NCBI GenBank assembly: GCA_050084515.1
Contig: CM114271.1
Span: forward strand, 61,194,001 to 61,258,000
Source of the DNA: Blasia pusilla
Taxonomy: Eukaryota; Marchantiophyta; Marchantiopsida; Blasiales
Direction: 5' to 3'
DNA length: 64,000 nt
The notes beneath the pieces were generated by a model. That model saw only the letters and a list, made by a program, of their open reading frames with translations. It had not been told where the DNA came from and ran no database searches. The translations under genes and the position numbers were made by a program. Every line of letters begins with the position of its first letter. Position 1 is the first letter of the stretch. Of the stretch, positions 46,234-58,260 are shown piece after piece.

Positions 46234-49200
46234 TCATTTTTGGTAAATTAATTGGCAAAGGTTGACCACAAAAAGCCGTATTGAATGGTCTGCGCCGCAT
46301 GATGCTAAGTGCAAGAGGTTTTCCTCTTGCACCTCTCTACAGCCTTCAGCACTCATCCTTCCCTGCCCACAGATGAAATCTCTCCATGCCAGACGATGGA
46401 CAGTAGCCCCGTGACAAATGTAGCTGTTGAACACCTCTAGACAGGACATATTCATTTTCATCCGCCGTATTGATGTCTCAACTTCAGCAGTTCCCTCAGT
46501 GGTTGGTTGTAGAACCCCTCGCCATAGCTCCACGTTCCCATCTTCCATTCCCACAGCAAGAAGGTAACAGTGTTTGAATGGAAGCTCAGGAGCCCATGCC
46601 AAGGCAGTAACACTGCTCTTGAATATAGGAAGAGTGATTGTGTTTTCTACTTTGACTCCTTCGTCTGTGTCAGTCACAGCCCAGATTTTCACTATTTTAT
46701 CTCTTGATCCAGTGGCGAAGAAGCGGTCACAGTGGCTCCAAGAACAAGCCCAGATTATTCGCTTATGTGCTTCCATCCTTGTGACCAACTTGTATGTGGG
46801 GGGTGTGTTAACGTCATTCCCTCCTGCGTGGAAATTCTGCCAAAGGTTAAGCATCTGGATGGCAAACTATGTTCTATTTGAAAAATGACTGCATGAAGAA
46901 ATCAAGCCAAAGAATGTTACATTTGTAGTATAGCCGAAGATCATTATATCGATGGATATGACTTGTGTTTTCACAACCAATGAAGACATACTTCGTACAG
47001 GTGGCTGACAGGAGGCCAAATCTTGTCTACTTAGTTTGAAACCGGCCATATTCTCTGTATGGGTGGTTTAGTTGAAGACATTGGATTCAATGTCTTCAAC
47101 TCAACCACTCATTCACGTGCTAACCTGACAAGTGAGATTCTGTGAATGATCACTCTAGCTCAGATCATTGACCCTCTCCCACTATTGGAGTCCGGATTAG
47201 CTGCTTCGAGAAGTCCTTATACCCTGACTAATGAGAAAGTATGGTATAAAGAACCTGATTCTCTCCGCAGTAAGTCCCAGGAGCAATAGTGATCACTTCT
47301 TTGTATAGTCAAATAACTCTTTCACCCTTGAAATACAGTGTACATTTCCAGTGATAAAGGGACCAAATTCTCACAAGTGATATAATTGCTTGGCAAAAGT
47401 GGAACACAAGATCACTAACCTGAATTTACACACTCAAACACTGAGAGATGGCGATCTCTTGAAACAGAAAGAAGAAATCTGTCATTGTGTGAAAACTCCA
47501 TTTGGGTCACCGTGAGTCCGTGTGACTTTAGTTGATCCACCGGTCTCCAAGAATTTACTTGCCACAGCCATATTTGCGCAAAAGTCCCAGATTGTGCCTG
47601 AAAAGCGGATATATCATTCACTGCATGAGAGTTTGACTCAGCCAGGGATAACAGTAAGTGCCACTCCAATAGTCCACCTTATGGCACAAATTTATATGCC
47701 GCAATGCATTCATGGGATTCATCCCATCATTTGAAGCAACACTACTTCACTGAAGTAGCTACGAAATGTTCTTTTGCAAGTTTGGGAGATGGAGCACAAG
47801 AAGGCGACAAGTATGAGACCAAAGGAGAGGTCAAATGTCATCAAAGCATTAGTACTGGTTATTCAAGAAAGACTTGAAACACAGCAAACACGTGCTCAAA
47901 AACTGTTAGAAGAGTTTTACCTTACAAGCAGTTGCGAGCACTTTCCCAGCATGATCACTGCACATGGTGAAGAGCTCATTGCCATGACCATAAAGTTTGT
48001 GTGTTTCTGGCCACAGCGTGTTTTGCGCAAGATGTTCTTCCAGCGGAGGCTCAGTCAGAACAGAAGGAACTGCATCTGGTAATGAATCCATTGTATTTAA
48101 TTCAGCTTCCTCATAATCCTTGACAGCTGTAGCCACCGCTCCTGATGAGTTTCTGCCTACAAAGCCATCAGTATTACATCAGTTTCAGAAGGAAATGAAA
48201 GACTGTACACGACAGTTCTTACTCACAAGTGAAAGACTTGGTCTCAAGCTCATGGGTAATACTGACCTTGGGTATATATTGGCTTTTGTGAAAGCCCAAG
48301 AGCAGACATGTTTGCCCCCAGTATATGCACATCTTCTCGAATGAATCCATCGTCTACCTTGCCTCCAATGGTGAAAGATAGGGTGTCAAGAAATGCTCCA
48401 GGAGCCTCAAAAACCCTTGCAACCTTCTCATCAGCTCCAGAGACATAGCGATGATTTCCTGCGCCTCTAATGATAGACAAACAGTTCAGGTCATGGCCAT
48501 GGACCTGAGGTCGTCCGATCTCATGCCAGGATGGAGTTTTGTGGAACTCCTCTTCCTTGTTCCCTTTCCAGCAAGCAAACAACCTGGCTGTCTGTAAATT
48601 GCCATCACAAAAGGGTTCCACATCAAGGGGCAACTGTCTCATTAGTACAACCTTTAACCTTTGAATCAGCAAATGCACAGTTGAGAAGCAACTGATCAGA
48701 AGAACTCAGAATACACCACAAGTGCTATCAGAAGTGCAGCACATCAAACATTCAAATTAAATTTAGTTGGCAAGTGGTGCCCAATTCATTAGCAATAGTA
48801 GCATGACGATATGGGATGATATATGTGGACATATTTGCTGCATGACATCACCTGATCATTACTTGCAGACAATAAAAACTGGCCAGTCTTTGCCCAGGAA
48901 ACATCCACAACGGGTGCCGAGTGTCCTGATGGTGTCAACCGTGGTTGCCAATCTCCTGTTTCTGAATCAATATTTTTCCACAGGTGCAGAGAACCACCAT
49001 ACCCATGTGCGAGAATAGCATCACCACAAGGGCTCCAAACACCTCCATAGAAACCCAGAGCTGAGTGACTTAGTTCTCCCACAGTCACCTCATTCATCCA
49101 GATCCCTGAGATGGCATCTGGTCTCCAGATCATCATTGTTTTATCCATTGAAGCTGAAAGGACACACATTCCACTATCCTGTGGGTTTCCATTAACTGCA

Positions 49201-51630
49201 GTGCTCTGCTCCATAGAGACACCCGCAATGCCAGGTTGCCATCTTACAGAGTACACCCAATCCTCATGACCTAACAGTAAGGATTCAAGTGACACTTGCC
49301 ATATAGCATCCCCAGCTTTGAAAACAGGTCCATCAATAAATGTTTTCAAGCTCAAATTTAACCTGAGAGGTGACTCTTCTGTACTACTGGGAATGTTCCC
49401 AGAACTCTTGTGTCGGTATATCTTCCATATCTTAATAGTTTTGTCCTGAGAAGAACTAGCGAGAAAGATCATGCCTCTTGTGGCACCTTGAATGGGGGCA
49501 TAAAAGTCCAAGGAGCGAACCCAGTCTTGGTGTCCCTTCACTTGGCACACGAAAGTGAACTGCATGGCAATAGCATCACATCAGTGAGTGCTGGGGAGTT
49601 TGAGAGTACAAAAGTTGACCCGTTTAACAATTAGCCTCAATTGCTTCATTGGAAGTCTCTGTACTGCATCTGTAGCAATGGTTGAGTATCTATTTCCGCC
49701 AGTCTTCAAATGGCTTGTTGAGACATGGGGCCTCAATTGGATAGACTGTAGTGCCACCAATGCAGATTGACTAGTTGTAGTCTAGGGCAAACATCAAATA
49801 GAATGTGAAAAAAACAACTCGCAAAGGATTAGTTCAATGAGAAGTGTATCTACAATTGCGATTCTCATTGAAGGAAACCACCAAAAAGAGTTCATTGGAG
49901 TGGCAAAAAGAGGAATGTTTGAGTCTGATGAAAAGAGAGTACCTGGCCCTTGGATTCTCCCGCATAGAAGTGGACCTGGTTGTCTAGACCTCCCAGTGCC
50001 AGTAGGAAAGTGTCCTGGCTGTCAGGAAGGGCAGTCAGAGATGTAGCGACCATTGCTCTTGAGCCTACAGGTATGAACTGCAGAAGAGAAATGTTGCATT
50101 CACCTGGCTCCCAACAGAAAGTATTACTAGAAAGACTAGGAAGATGAAGGCCATATCTTTACAAGAGATCAAGAACAACACTGCAGAGAGCCAATAGTGT
50201 ACTGTCACTAGACTAGATTTAAGCTTTTGAAGCAGAAAGTAATATTGTCAGCATCTTCCACTATCCCATAATGTTCCTTTCGGTCCGATCAGCCAACTAG
50301 AGCTAGACTGATAAAAAATGAGACGTATGAAGCCATCCAAAGGCAAAGAGAAGGCAAGTTTGTAGCCCATGTCACTCATCCCCTACATTGCATACTTGTG
50401 ATTGTGTACTTACTACTGGGTTCAGAGCGTAGGCAAACATGCCATATTCGAGCAGACCCATCCGAAGAGGTCGAAGACAAAAGAACTGATGATGAAGATG
50501 ACATTACAGCGGCAATGCAAGTCACTCCCTTCTCATGAGCTTTGTATGGTCCCAAGGCTTTTCTCCACTGAAGGAGACCACAGGCAGATGAAATTAGGAC
50601 TTTTTTTTTAGTTTACATTCTCATATGCATGCTTAGCAAAGAAGAAGTTTAACAGCTGGAGACAGCTCAAGAAATGAGCTTCTGCAGTTGCATTCGAGGA
50701 AAAAAGTATTTCAGAAAGCTGCAGACGCTTTTTCTCTGCCAACGCTTTCTTACCTCCTTCAGCTGGGATTTCTTCTAAGTTGTTTCACAAATCCGCAAAT
50801 GATCCATACACCTTAAAAACCCATCTCTATGAATTGAGCTGCATCACCTGCCTGATAATACAAACGTAAGACTCGCAGTACCTTATCCTCCGAACCCGTA
50901 TAACCCCAAAGTATGATAGATCCGTCTGCGCCGCCTGAGAGTAAAAACTGTTCTCTTAATGGGCACGTATCTGCACTGGCCATCACCAATCCAGAGACCT
51001 GAGGACTTGTCAAACGGATTACACAATTCCAACGTTGCGGAGAGAAAAGACCAATTTCCAGAGGACAATAGCTAGCTTTCAAATCTAACCGCAACTCTGA
51101 AAATAGTGCCAGATTACAGTGGAAACAGAATTAAAAGAAAGAAGAGAAACACCTGCATCATCCTGGGAACAACGTGGAAGCCAAAGAACACAATTCACGT
51201 AGTCCTTGTGCCCGGGTAGCGTCACCAAGACTTTAGCATTCTGCAACAATGACAGGGAAAAACGACAAGGAAGAGCTTATGTCAATCTAATGTCGAGAAC
51301 ACCAAATTAGTCCACGCACCAACACAATGGGAGACGTCACACAGCACTAGCCGCCGCATAAACGCATACAGAAAATCTGAGAGCACTAAAGAATTTGCAA
51401 CCAGCAACCCAAACGAGTGGATTTCGCCAGAGACATCACACGCAACTTCCACGCACCTCGGGCGAGAAAATCGCCACGGAATTGTGAGAACCAAACGCAA
51501 CCAAATTGCACGGACCACCCCAATCCACACACCCCACAACTCTGTTGCAGCCAGCCGCCACGAACACACTTTGCACGTCCACGCTTCCCATCTCCTCTCC
51601 CTTCATCTCTGAGTTCAATCCTGACTCCAA
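46234..51630 (-). CDS. ELP2: Elongator complex protein 2, WD-repeat subunit, ten exons
   Basis: Subunit of Elongator, which modifies wobble uridines in tRNA; two WD40 propellers scaffold Elp1 and Elp3. Exons on the minus strand (high to low): 51630-51457, 51240-51153, 51096-50882, 50567-50414, 50064-49943, 49559-48852, 48591-48267, 48156-47921, 47597-47420, 46823-46234. All junctions are GT-AG, phases agree, and the sum is 2790 nt (929 aa; Arabidopsis ELP2 is about 840). Family blocks: [10 protein letters not shown] near the start, [99 protein letters not shown] and [11 protein letters not shown]. The start at 51630 adds about a dozen residues before the conserved region; the in-frame ATG at 51588, at [10 protein letters not shown], is an alternative. 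Confidence 0.93.
47063..47108. repeat. Hairpin in ELP2 intron 9
   Basis: The arms GTGGTTTAGTTGAAGACATT (47063-47082) and its complement (47089-47108) differ at one base around a six-base loop. It lies in the intron between exons 9 and 10 and would fold in the pre-mRNA. Confidence 0.75.
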
Positions 51631-52198
51631 CGCCCACTAAATCCCAACACCAATCTCTTCTTCCCAATCCTCACGCGATCCACCATCCTTCGTCTCCCCA
51701 CCGAAACCCCTCACTGCACCCATCCGACGCAATTCCCTCTCCCACAACCTCCCACCTTCCCCATTCCGCCATCACTGTAACCATCTCCTCCTCCGTCCAA
51801 GAGAACCACAGTCCAAACCCTAAACCCACAACCCCGGTTACTCCTCGCGGGTCCCCTCCTGACCCTGCAGTTAGATCCGACGGCCCAAAATGCACTCCTG
51901 CGCGCGTCACCACCTCGGATGTCCGTCCAGCCCCGGGCATCTTAATATTCGCATATTTTCCAGTGGTTCCCTTGTACGAGCTTGAGCTGAGAAAGACGAA
52001 GCCCTAGAGCTCCCTTCTCCTTCTCCTCCTCAAGCCTGAGCAGCAGCAGCAGCAGACTCTTGAGATTTAACGCTTCTTTGCCACAGCGTCCGGTCTTGCA
52101 GAGACTGTGCGTTCGTCCGCGTTTAGGATACCCGGAGCGCTTGAAATCGATCGCAGCGCTGCCTGCTTGCTTGTATGCGCGTTGTGCGTTCGGTGACC
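51631..52198. promoter_or_regulatory. Divergent promoter of ELP2 and eEF1B beta
   Basis: The 568 bp between the two start codons carry a telo-box AAACCCTAA at 51815-51823 (continuing to AAACCCTAAACCC) and a site II element GGCCCA at 51882-51887. In plants, telo-boxes together with site II motifs mark promoters of translation and growth genes. A pyrimidine run CTCCCTTCTCCTTCTCC at about 52010-52026 lies where the eEF1B transcript may start and resembles a TOP-like leader. A CAGCAGCAGCAGCAG run follows at 52039. Shared control of both genes is an inference. Confidence 0.6.
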
Positions 52199-54313
52199 AT
52201 GGCGGTGCATTTCGAGGATCTGTCCACTCCGGCGGGGCTCAAGAAGCTCGACGAGTACCTCCTGACCCGCAGTTACATCTCAGGGTATGTTTGCTGGCCC
52301 GTACGAAGTTGTGGTAGTCGTGGGTGCGTCGGTGGGATTCGCACTTAGGGTGCAGCGCGTCGTGGTTCGAGAGAGTGGTTGCTTTGTGGTGCCTGTTTGA
52401 GCTGGAAGAGATGGTTTGTATTGTCTGTTATTTTTGGGATCAGTGTCTCCTCGAGGTAATCGTGCTCATGAGTCTCACGCGTCTTTCTCCCTTCACTGGG
52501 TGGTAGTATTGAGACTCACGTGACTGAGATGAGTGCTGCATGTATTAATTTCTGAGGTTGTGGTTGGGTGTGCGGGGTTCCGAGATCTACGGGTATGTTG
52601 AAGAGTCATCCAGTTAGAAATTACTGCTTTGGGAAATCCGTTAGTGCCATGACAGATCTTCATTCGCCAACCCGAATCATGATTGTGCGTGACGCGAGAG
52701 ACACGATTCTCTCTCGGCTGTTGGTGGAAACTGGCTGAGGCGATGCCTGTAGGTTGGATCGTCTCAATTTTATGGATGTGCGTTTGTACCCGTATTTCTT
52801 GAACTTGAACTTGATGGGTTGTTTTTTCAGATACCAGTCATCCCGCGATGACTTAGCAGTTTATTCCGTTCTATCGAGTGCCCCGAGCTCCGAGTATGTG
52901 AACCTGTCGCGGTGGTTCTCCCACATCTCGGCCCTTCTAGGATCAAGGTGAAGCATTTTCACCTTGCCAGAGTTCTCTTTCGGTCAATCTTTGTAATGAG
53001 GCATTATTCGTCTAAGGAACCTTATGATTGAGTTTCTTAACCTTTGATACGGAAGGAAATGGTGTGATTTGAGCCCACCAGCCGGAGAAAACTTCTCAGA
53101 ATGTATTTCCATTGCGATGTGAATGGTCATTGGAAGGCACTTCTGCCCAGATTTCCTCTTTCACATTGTGTCAAGATTTTTTGGAAACACTGGCGGACGT
53201 AGTGCATCATCTGAGTATTAGACTTTTGCAATCAATCCAGTTTCCCTGGTCCTGCTGCCGGCGTGAAGATTGCTGGATCATCCGCAACTCAGAGCACGAG
53301 AGATATTGCGGCTGCCACATCTCCACCCACCCCAGAAACCGCTCCGGAAGACACCACTGGTGCACCAGTTGCCGAGGTACAAAGTCGCTATCTTGCATCA
53401 GTCTGAGTTCACTGAGAGCTTATGTACAGATTCGGATCCAATCTTCACCCAAATTCTTACATAGTCATGTTCCACACCAGGAAGACGATGATGATGATCT
53501 GGATCTCTTCGGGGATGAGACTGAGGAAGAGAAGGCAGCTTCTGAAGCGCGGGAGGCAGCAAAGAAAGCGTCTGGGAAGAAGGCCGTAGGTAAGTTTAGG
53601 GTACCTAATTTCCTGACGAAGTCTTTCATTGTGAACGATATCTGCTCATATGTTTTTCTCACGCGTTTTCCTTCTTAACCGCAGTTGGAAAGTCTTCCGT
53701 CCTCATGGACGTCAAACCGTGGGATGATGAGACTGACATGGTCAAGCTTGAAGAAGCTGTACGATCAATTAAGCAAGATGGTCTTTTTTGGGGAGCTTGT
53801 AAGTACTCATCTCTCAATTATCTTCCTCTCAATGCCCTATGTATATGAATTATGAGTTGCAACAAGTTGATTTTCTTGATGGGCTAATGCTCATTTTAAA
53901 TGCTGACCTGCAGCAAAACTAGTGCCAGTTGGTTACGGTATCAAGAAGCTGCAAATCATGATGACTATTGAGGATGACAAGGTCTCTCCAGACAACTTGA
54001 TTGAGGATTACCTGACAGTGGAGCCCGCCTCTAATTATATTCAGAGTTGTGACATTGTCGCCTTCAACAAGATCTGTGAGTTTCATTCCATGTCCATTCC
54101 CAACATCCACTATTTATGTCCTCCGTGGTATTTCATTAGGCTGTTGTCATCAACCCGGTCCATTTTTCTTTTCTGATGCCCCTAAGTGTCCTTCATTTGA
54201 TTTCCTATAGTGGTAATCTAATGCTAAAAGTGATGTTTGCCAGTCCCTCGTCACATATGAACTGTTGTCTTCCAAGTTGGAACTTAGAAGTGTTGTGGCT
54301 GTTTGTGGCAGAA
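52199..54313 (+). CDS. Translation elongation factor eEF1B beta (EF-1-beta/delta)
   Basis: Guanine-nucleotide exchange factor that recharges eEF1A with GTP. Exons 52199-52284, 52831-52947, 53241-53376, 53481-53589, 53685-53798 and 53914-54075 give 241 codons, all with GT-AG borders. The N-terminal helical region starts [20 protein letters not shown] and includes the WFSHISAL block. An acidic linker ([12 protein letters not shown]) precedes the catalytic C-terminal domain with [32 protein letters not shown] and [12 protein letters not shown]. Plant homologues normally stop right after FNKI. Here the ATC is followed by T and a strong GTGAGT donor, so the stop codon is probably split by a last intron. 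An acceptor at 54310-54311 would complete TAA at 54312-54313; another acceptor near 54210 would add three residues. The gene end is therefore approximate. Confidence 0.92.
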
Positions 54314-55126
54314 AAGAACATCTTCTTGACTTAATGAACCCGGGAAGATCTGAGGGCACAGAAGTCCCTTCGAAGATTTTGGCTATACTGTAATATTCTT
54401 TGAATATGCATCAAGTAGCATGTTAAATCATGCTGAGGAACTGTTCAATTTGAGCCCTCTGGTCTCGTCTCACTCCAATGTCTTATGGATTTTCGATTTG
54501 AATGGTCGTCACCAAACCTGATTATTGTGGTCTATCTGAGGACAAGTTGATTCACTTTGATGGATGGAGTTGATCGGATTTTTGGATATTCTATTCTAGA
54601 AACATTACCTTTGTCCAATGGCTTCACATTAGAGTTTGCCACATATGTTCATTCTCACCTATCTAAATGGAATTTATTGTCAAGGTTTATTGTTAAAAAA
54701 TGTAGGCCACTCTAGGTACTGCATTTCTTGACATCTGAGCAGAGCAAAAATTAGCAGTTGGACAAATTAAGTACATGAATTTACTACAATTAGCATGAAC
54801 CAGTAAACTAGATTCTTCCGCCTAACATTGGAATTGAAGCCATTTTTCATATGAGTGACAATTTATGAATTCAAACCTCTTCTTAACTGAAATATTCACT
54901 TCAGTTGGTACAATCACTCAATCCTCACTCTTTGGACCTTAGTCATTTCGTTAGTGGCTGTTAGAGTCTTTCATTCTATTTCAACCTCTTAAGGTGAATA
55001 CATGTCATGCCTGCCCTGTCTTTTGACTATAGACTGGTAGTTATTAGAACAGTGCCATACTTACGTGATCTTCATCTCAACAATGAGATCGGCGATCTTG
55101 GGAGAGCAGTCGAATTTCCGTCACCA
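54314..55126. other. 3' flank of eEF1B beta
   Basis: Probably 3' UTR and intergenic DNA of the elongation factor gene. No second gene was recognised. Confidence 0.4.
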
Positions 55127-55258
55127 GCAGGACAAAGTATGCTGAAGAAACTGATCAAAACCAGACTGTCAAGGAGGGGAAATTTGTTTGAGGCAGGACA
55201 AAGTATGCTGAAGAAACGGAGCAAAACCAGACTGTGAAGGAGGGGAAATTGTTTTGAA
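55127..55258 (+). repeat. 66-bp tandem duplication
   Basis: Two copies of a 66-bp unit starting GCAGGACAAAGTATGCTGAA lie at 55127-55192 and 55193-55258 with only a few differences. No coding role is apparent. Confidence 0.75.
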
Positions 55259-55576
55259 GTGATCGTTCAGAAAATCTTGCAGCCAAGCCTTGCGGTAGTT
55301 AAGTCAATGAGTACTTCATGGTAACTCCAAACTTTTAAGAAAAGTGAGAAATGCACGAGAACGAAATAGTATCAGCATGACTTTGTCGTATTCAGATTGT
55401 GCACGAAGTGGTTACAGAGGGCACATTCAAATTGAGCACAGGGTGGATTCAGTGGGGATCTGATTGCTTTTGACCTAGAGTAGTCTATGTAAGCGAATGG
55501 AGGTGAACTAATTCTTCAGAAGTATATCCAGGGGAATTCAGTAATTTAAGAACAAAAGAATTGTATATGATGAATT

Positions 55577-55635
55577 GAGGTGGGATGGAAAATGTATCGG
55601 GATACAAAGGAAGGAGAATATAAAGAGCTAAGTAG
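55577..55635 (+). repeat. Short-repeat copy, followed by a decayed module A
   Basis: GGGATGGAAAATGTATCGGGATACAAA-like sequence matches the body of the element at 25433. At 55763 to about 55830 a decayed reverse copy of module A follows (TGTCATACGTATGCACATCG). Confidence 0.4.
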
Positions 55636-55839
55636 CCTGAGCCAAACGCAGTCCCAAAGAGACAGCACCGGAGGAGTGACCAAACAGATAAAAGTGATGG
55701 TCTCTTCGATCCCTTCTATTTGTTATGCATTTGTGAGCTTTTTGTTATATTTTTGCGAGGGTTGTCATACGTATGCACATCGTCATTCAACATATATCGT
55801 TGTCATCGAATGTAAATACAAACATATATAATTTGCATA

Positions 55840-56880
55840 TACCGAATGCAAATACAAATGTACCCCCTTAAGAATCAAAATCACCAATAAGGGAGACAAT
55901 ATTGGTAATATCTATAACGCATTGGTTATCCAACCAAATTCTCCAGCAAAAGCCCAATAGCTTGGGCATGCAGCAAAGCTAGGGAAAGTTGATACTTGCA
56001 ATAAAGTTTGGCAATGGTTAATAACAATCCACTATCAATTGGAGCTGATGCGCAATGAAAGAATCAACCCACTCCCCCATAGTTCTGCAAATCTTACTAG
56101 CTAAAAGCATATATCAATACTCGTCGTGCAATCGACTATAAATGCGGGTATTCATCGTTGTCGTTGCTCCTTGTAACATTAGAAAAAAGGAAGAGCTTTG
56201 GAATTAAAATTTTGTTGAAAACCTGTTGTATATGGTGGAAGTAAGAAAAAATTGGAGGTCTTAAAACATGTGCTGAGTCAAGCTTTGTCCATTCCATTGC
56301 CTCTAATAATACCAACTACATCTAATAATGCCATCTACTGTACGTTTATGGAAGGGTATATCACCCTTCTAACATCCCACCACACCTAAAGTCATATGGC
56401 AATCATATGGCAATGGAGGAAGGATTTTTGAACCCCATGCTCTTTAAATAATATAGATCCATCCACCAAATAATAGTGTATATTAGGAAAATACTAGTGG
56501 ACGTCGAACTAAAAGAAAGCTAAATTCTCATATGTCCATCGAAAGGAAGTTTGTGGAAGGAAAGGAAAATACGGAATATATTTACATATGCTATTTAAAC
56601 ACCAATTATCGAAAAAATTCAATCATAAATTTATGGAAGGTGAAAAAAATCATTGAGAAGTTTCATTTACATTATTATGGACAATACCACATGCATCATA
56701 AGACAAAATAAAAATATTGTATTATTTTGGTGGAAATTTATTTGGGAGAGAATATCATGTCTACGTTTGCATGTTTTTTTACGGAGGGGAGAGTATATGT
56801 GTTAATAGTGACAATTTTATTTAGAAGTGAGAGTAGTGGAAAATTTATATGTAGGAGGAATGAAATGTGGAATTTATACA
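55840..56880. other. AT-rich spacer, nothing recognised
   Basis: No gene was recognised. The end of this stretch leads into a Helitron-like 3' terminus, so part of it may belong to such an element. Confidence 0.35.
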
Positions 56881-56918
56881 CATAGTGAGAAGTGGATTGT
56901 CTTAAAAGAAACTTGGTC

Positions 56919-56947
56919 ACCCATGCATCGCACGGGCAACATACTAG
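56919..56947 (+). mobile_element. Helitron-like 3' terminus
   Basis: A small hairpin CCCATGCATCGCACGGG (one mismatch, three-base loop) is followed by CAACATACTAG and then T. Helitron 3' ends have a short GC-rich hairpin about ten bases before CTRR, inserted before a T. No 5' end was found, so the element's length is unknown. Confidence 0.45.
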
Positions 56948-57859
56948 TAGAATGAATAGGTGGTGAACACAGTAGTAACAAGGACAAAATATACTAGTAA
57001 ATTGCTCTTGCATAAAATTGGAAAAAAAAAATCTACTAAGATGGCACCCTTTCATCTTTCTATCAAATACTTTCTTTCCTAATCTTAGCTTTTTATTTAA
57101 AATCCTTGAAATTACATACATAGACAAAAGAGGTGCCAATGGGATGAGGAGGGATTTTCATAAACCCATCCTTTCTCAACAATATAGATTTTCTCCTCCA
57201 CAAAGTTTGGTTTTCCCTTCTAAATTATTAGGTATATAAAATGCCACATCTTAATTTCTAACATAATGAATTTTTTTTCCTTTCTATTTTTCTCTTTCCC
57301 TTACTTTGATAACTTAACACCTCAACTTAATTGTCTAAGTTGATGTGGGGAGTGGAAACTCAAAGTTTGGAAAATAGTTGTTTGATCCCTTTTGTTACAT
57401 AAGGGAAGAAATTTGATAAAAAAATCAAGGCAAGAGGGGGAGGAAAACATTACATATGCCACAATGGGAAATTGGATAAGACAATGTACAAGTTGAACTC
57501 TTTATCCATGAGAAACTTTTGTTGAAAGTCTATGATCATATTTGTAAAGTTAGTCTAGTGGAGTACAGGGGATCTACATGATGTATGCACAAGGGTTGCG
57601 CGTTGACCCTCTTTACCCTAAAAAAAAACTTTGTTGAAAGTCTATGATCTTCTCTATCATGTTTGTTGTATTATAGTCCAAAAGATCTACAAGGTTTAAT
57701 CCGAGGGAGTGTATCTTAACATCCGTAAATCTAGGATGATTCGGTGGGGCTCATTTAAGATTATTTAGAAAACCTTACCTTTTAAGATTAGTTCTTTATT
57801 TTGGACATCATTGACTTCCCATTCTGGGAGATATCCTTTGATCCACTACTCATTAGGGT
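56948..57859. other. AT-rich spacer, nothing recognised
   Basis: No gene was recognised. A sequence near 57120-57200 (GGGATTTTCATAAACCCATCC) resembles 56420-56470, suggesting two ends or copies of one old repeat. Confidence 0.35.
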
Positions 57860-58260
57860 TGGAAAAATAGCATACATGCGTAGGTTATGAAGAAGAGAGT
57901 TTGGCAATGAGAGAGAGGATATACCTTAATGAGAAAGATTTGAAAGCGATCATTCTCTCGTTGTTTAATCTCCTTTCATAAAGAAGTTGAGTTATACATT
58001 TCCTCCCCTTGAGTGACCCAAGTCTTTGAACATGAGTCTCAAAGTGGGTTAGGTTTGACATGAGAGACTTAGAGAGAGTTGGAGAATGTTTGAGATCTAA
58101 TTTCTGAATATACAAAGAAAAAGGATAGGAGCCCCATGAGAGAGCTTTGTTGTGAGAGTACTTGTGTCGTGTGGGAATATTGAAGTGAGATCTTTGCAAA
58201 ATTTTCATCAATTTTCTAGGTTGGGGACTATGTTTGCCAACCCTAAGTCTTTTAGCTTAT
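57860..58260 (+). repeat. Decayed module B with start of the retroelement leader
   Basis: Matches module B in order: GAGAGAGGATATACC, ATTCTCTCGTTGTTTAA, CCTTGAGTGACCCAAGTCT, GGTTTGACATGAGAGA, then the purine-rich leader and GTTGGGGACTATGTTTGCC. Many changes make it older than the copies above. Confidence 0.6.

Noticed and set aside
51417-52007. 196-codon plus-strand frame rich in Pro and Ser
   Set aside because: It covers ELP2 exon 1 in antisense and the shared promoter. Composition explains the long frame.
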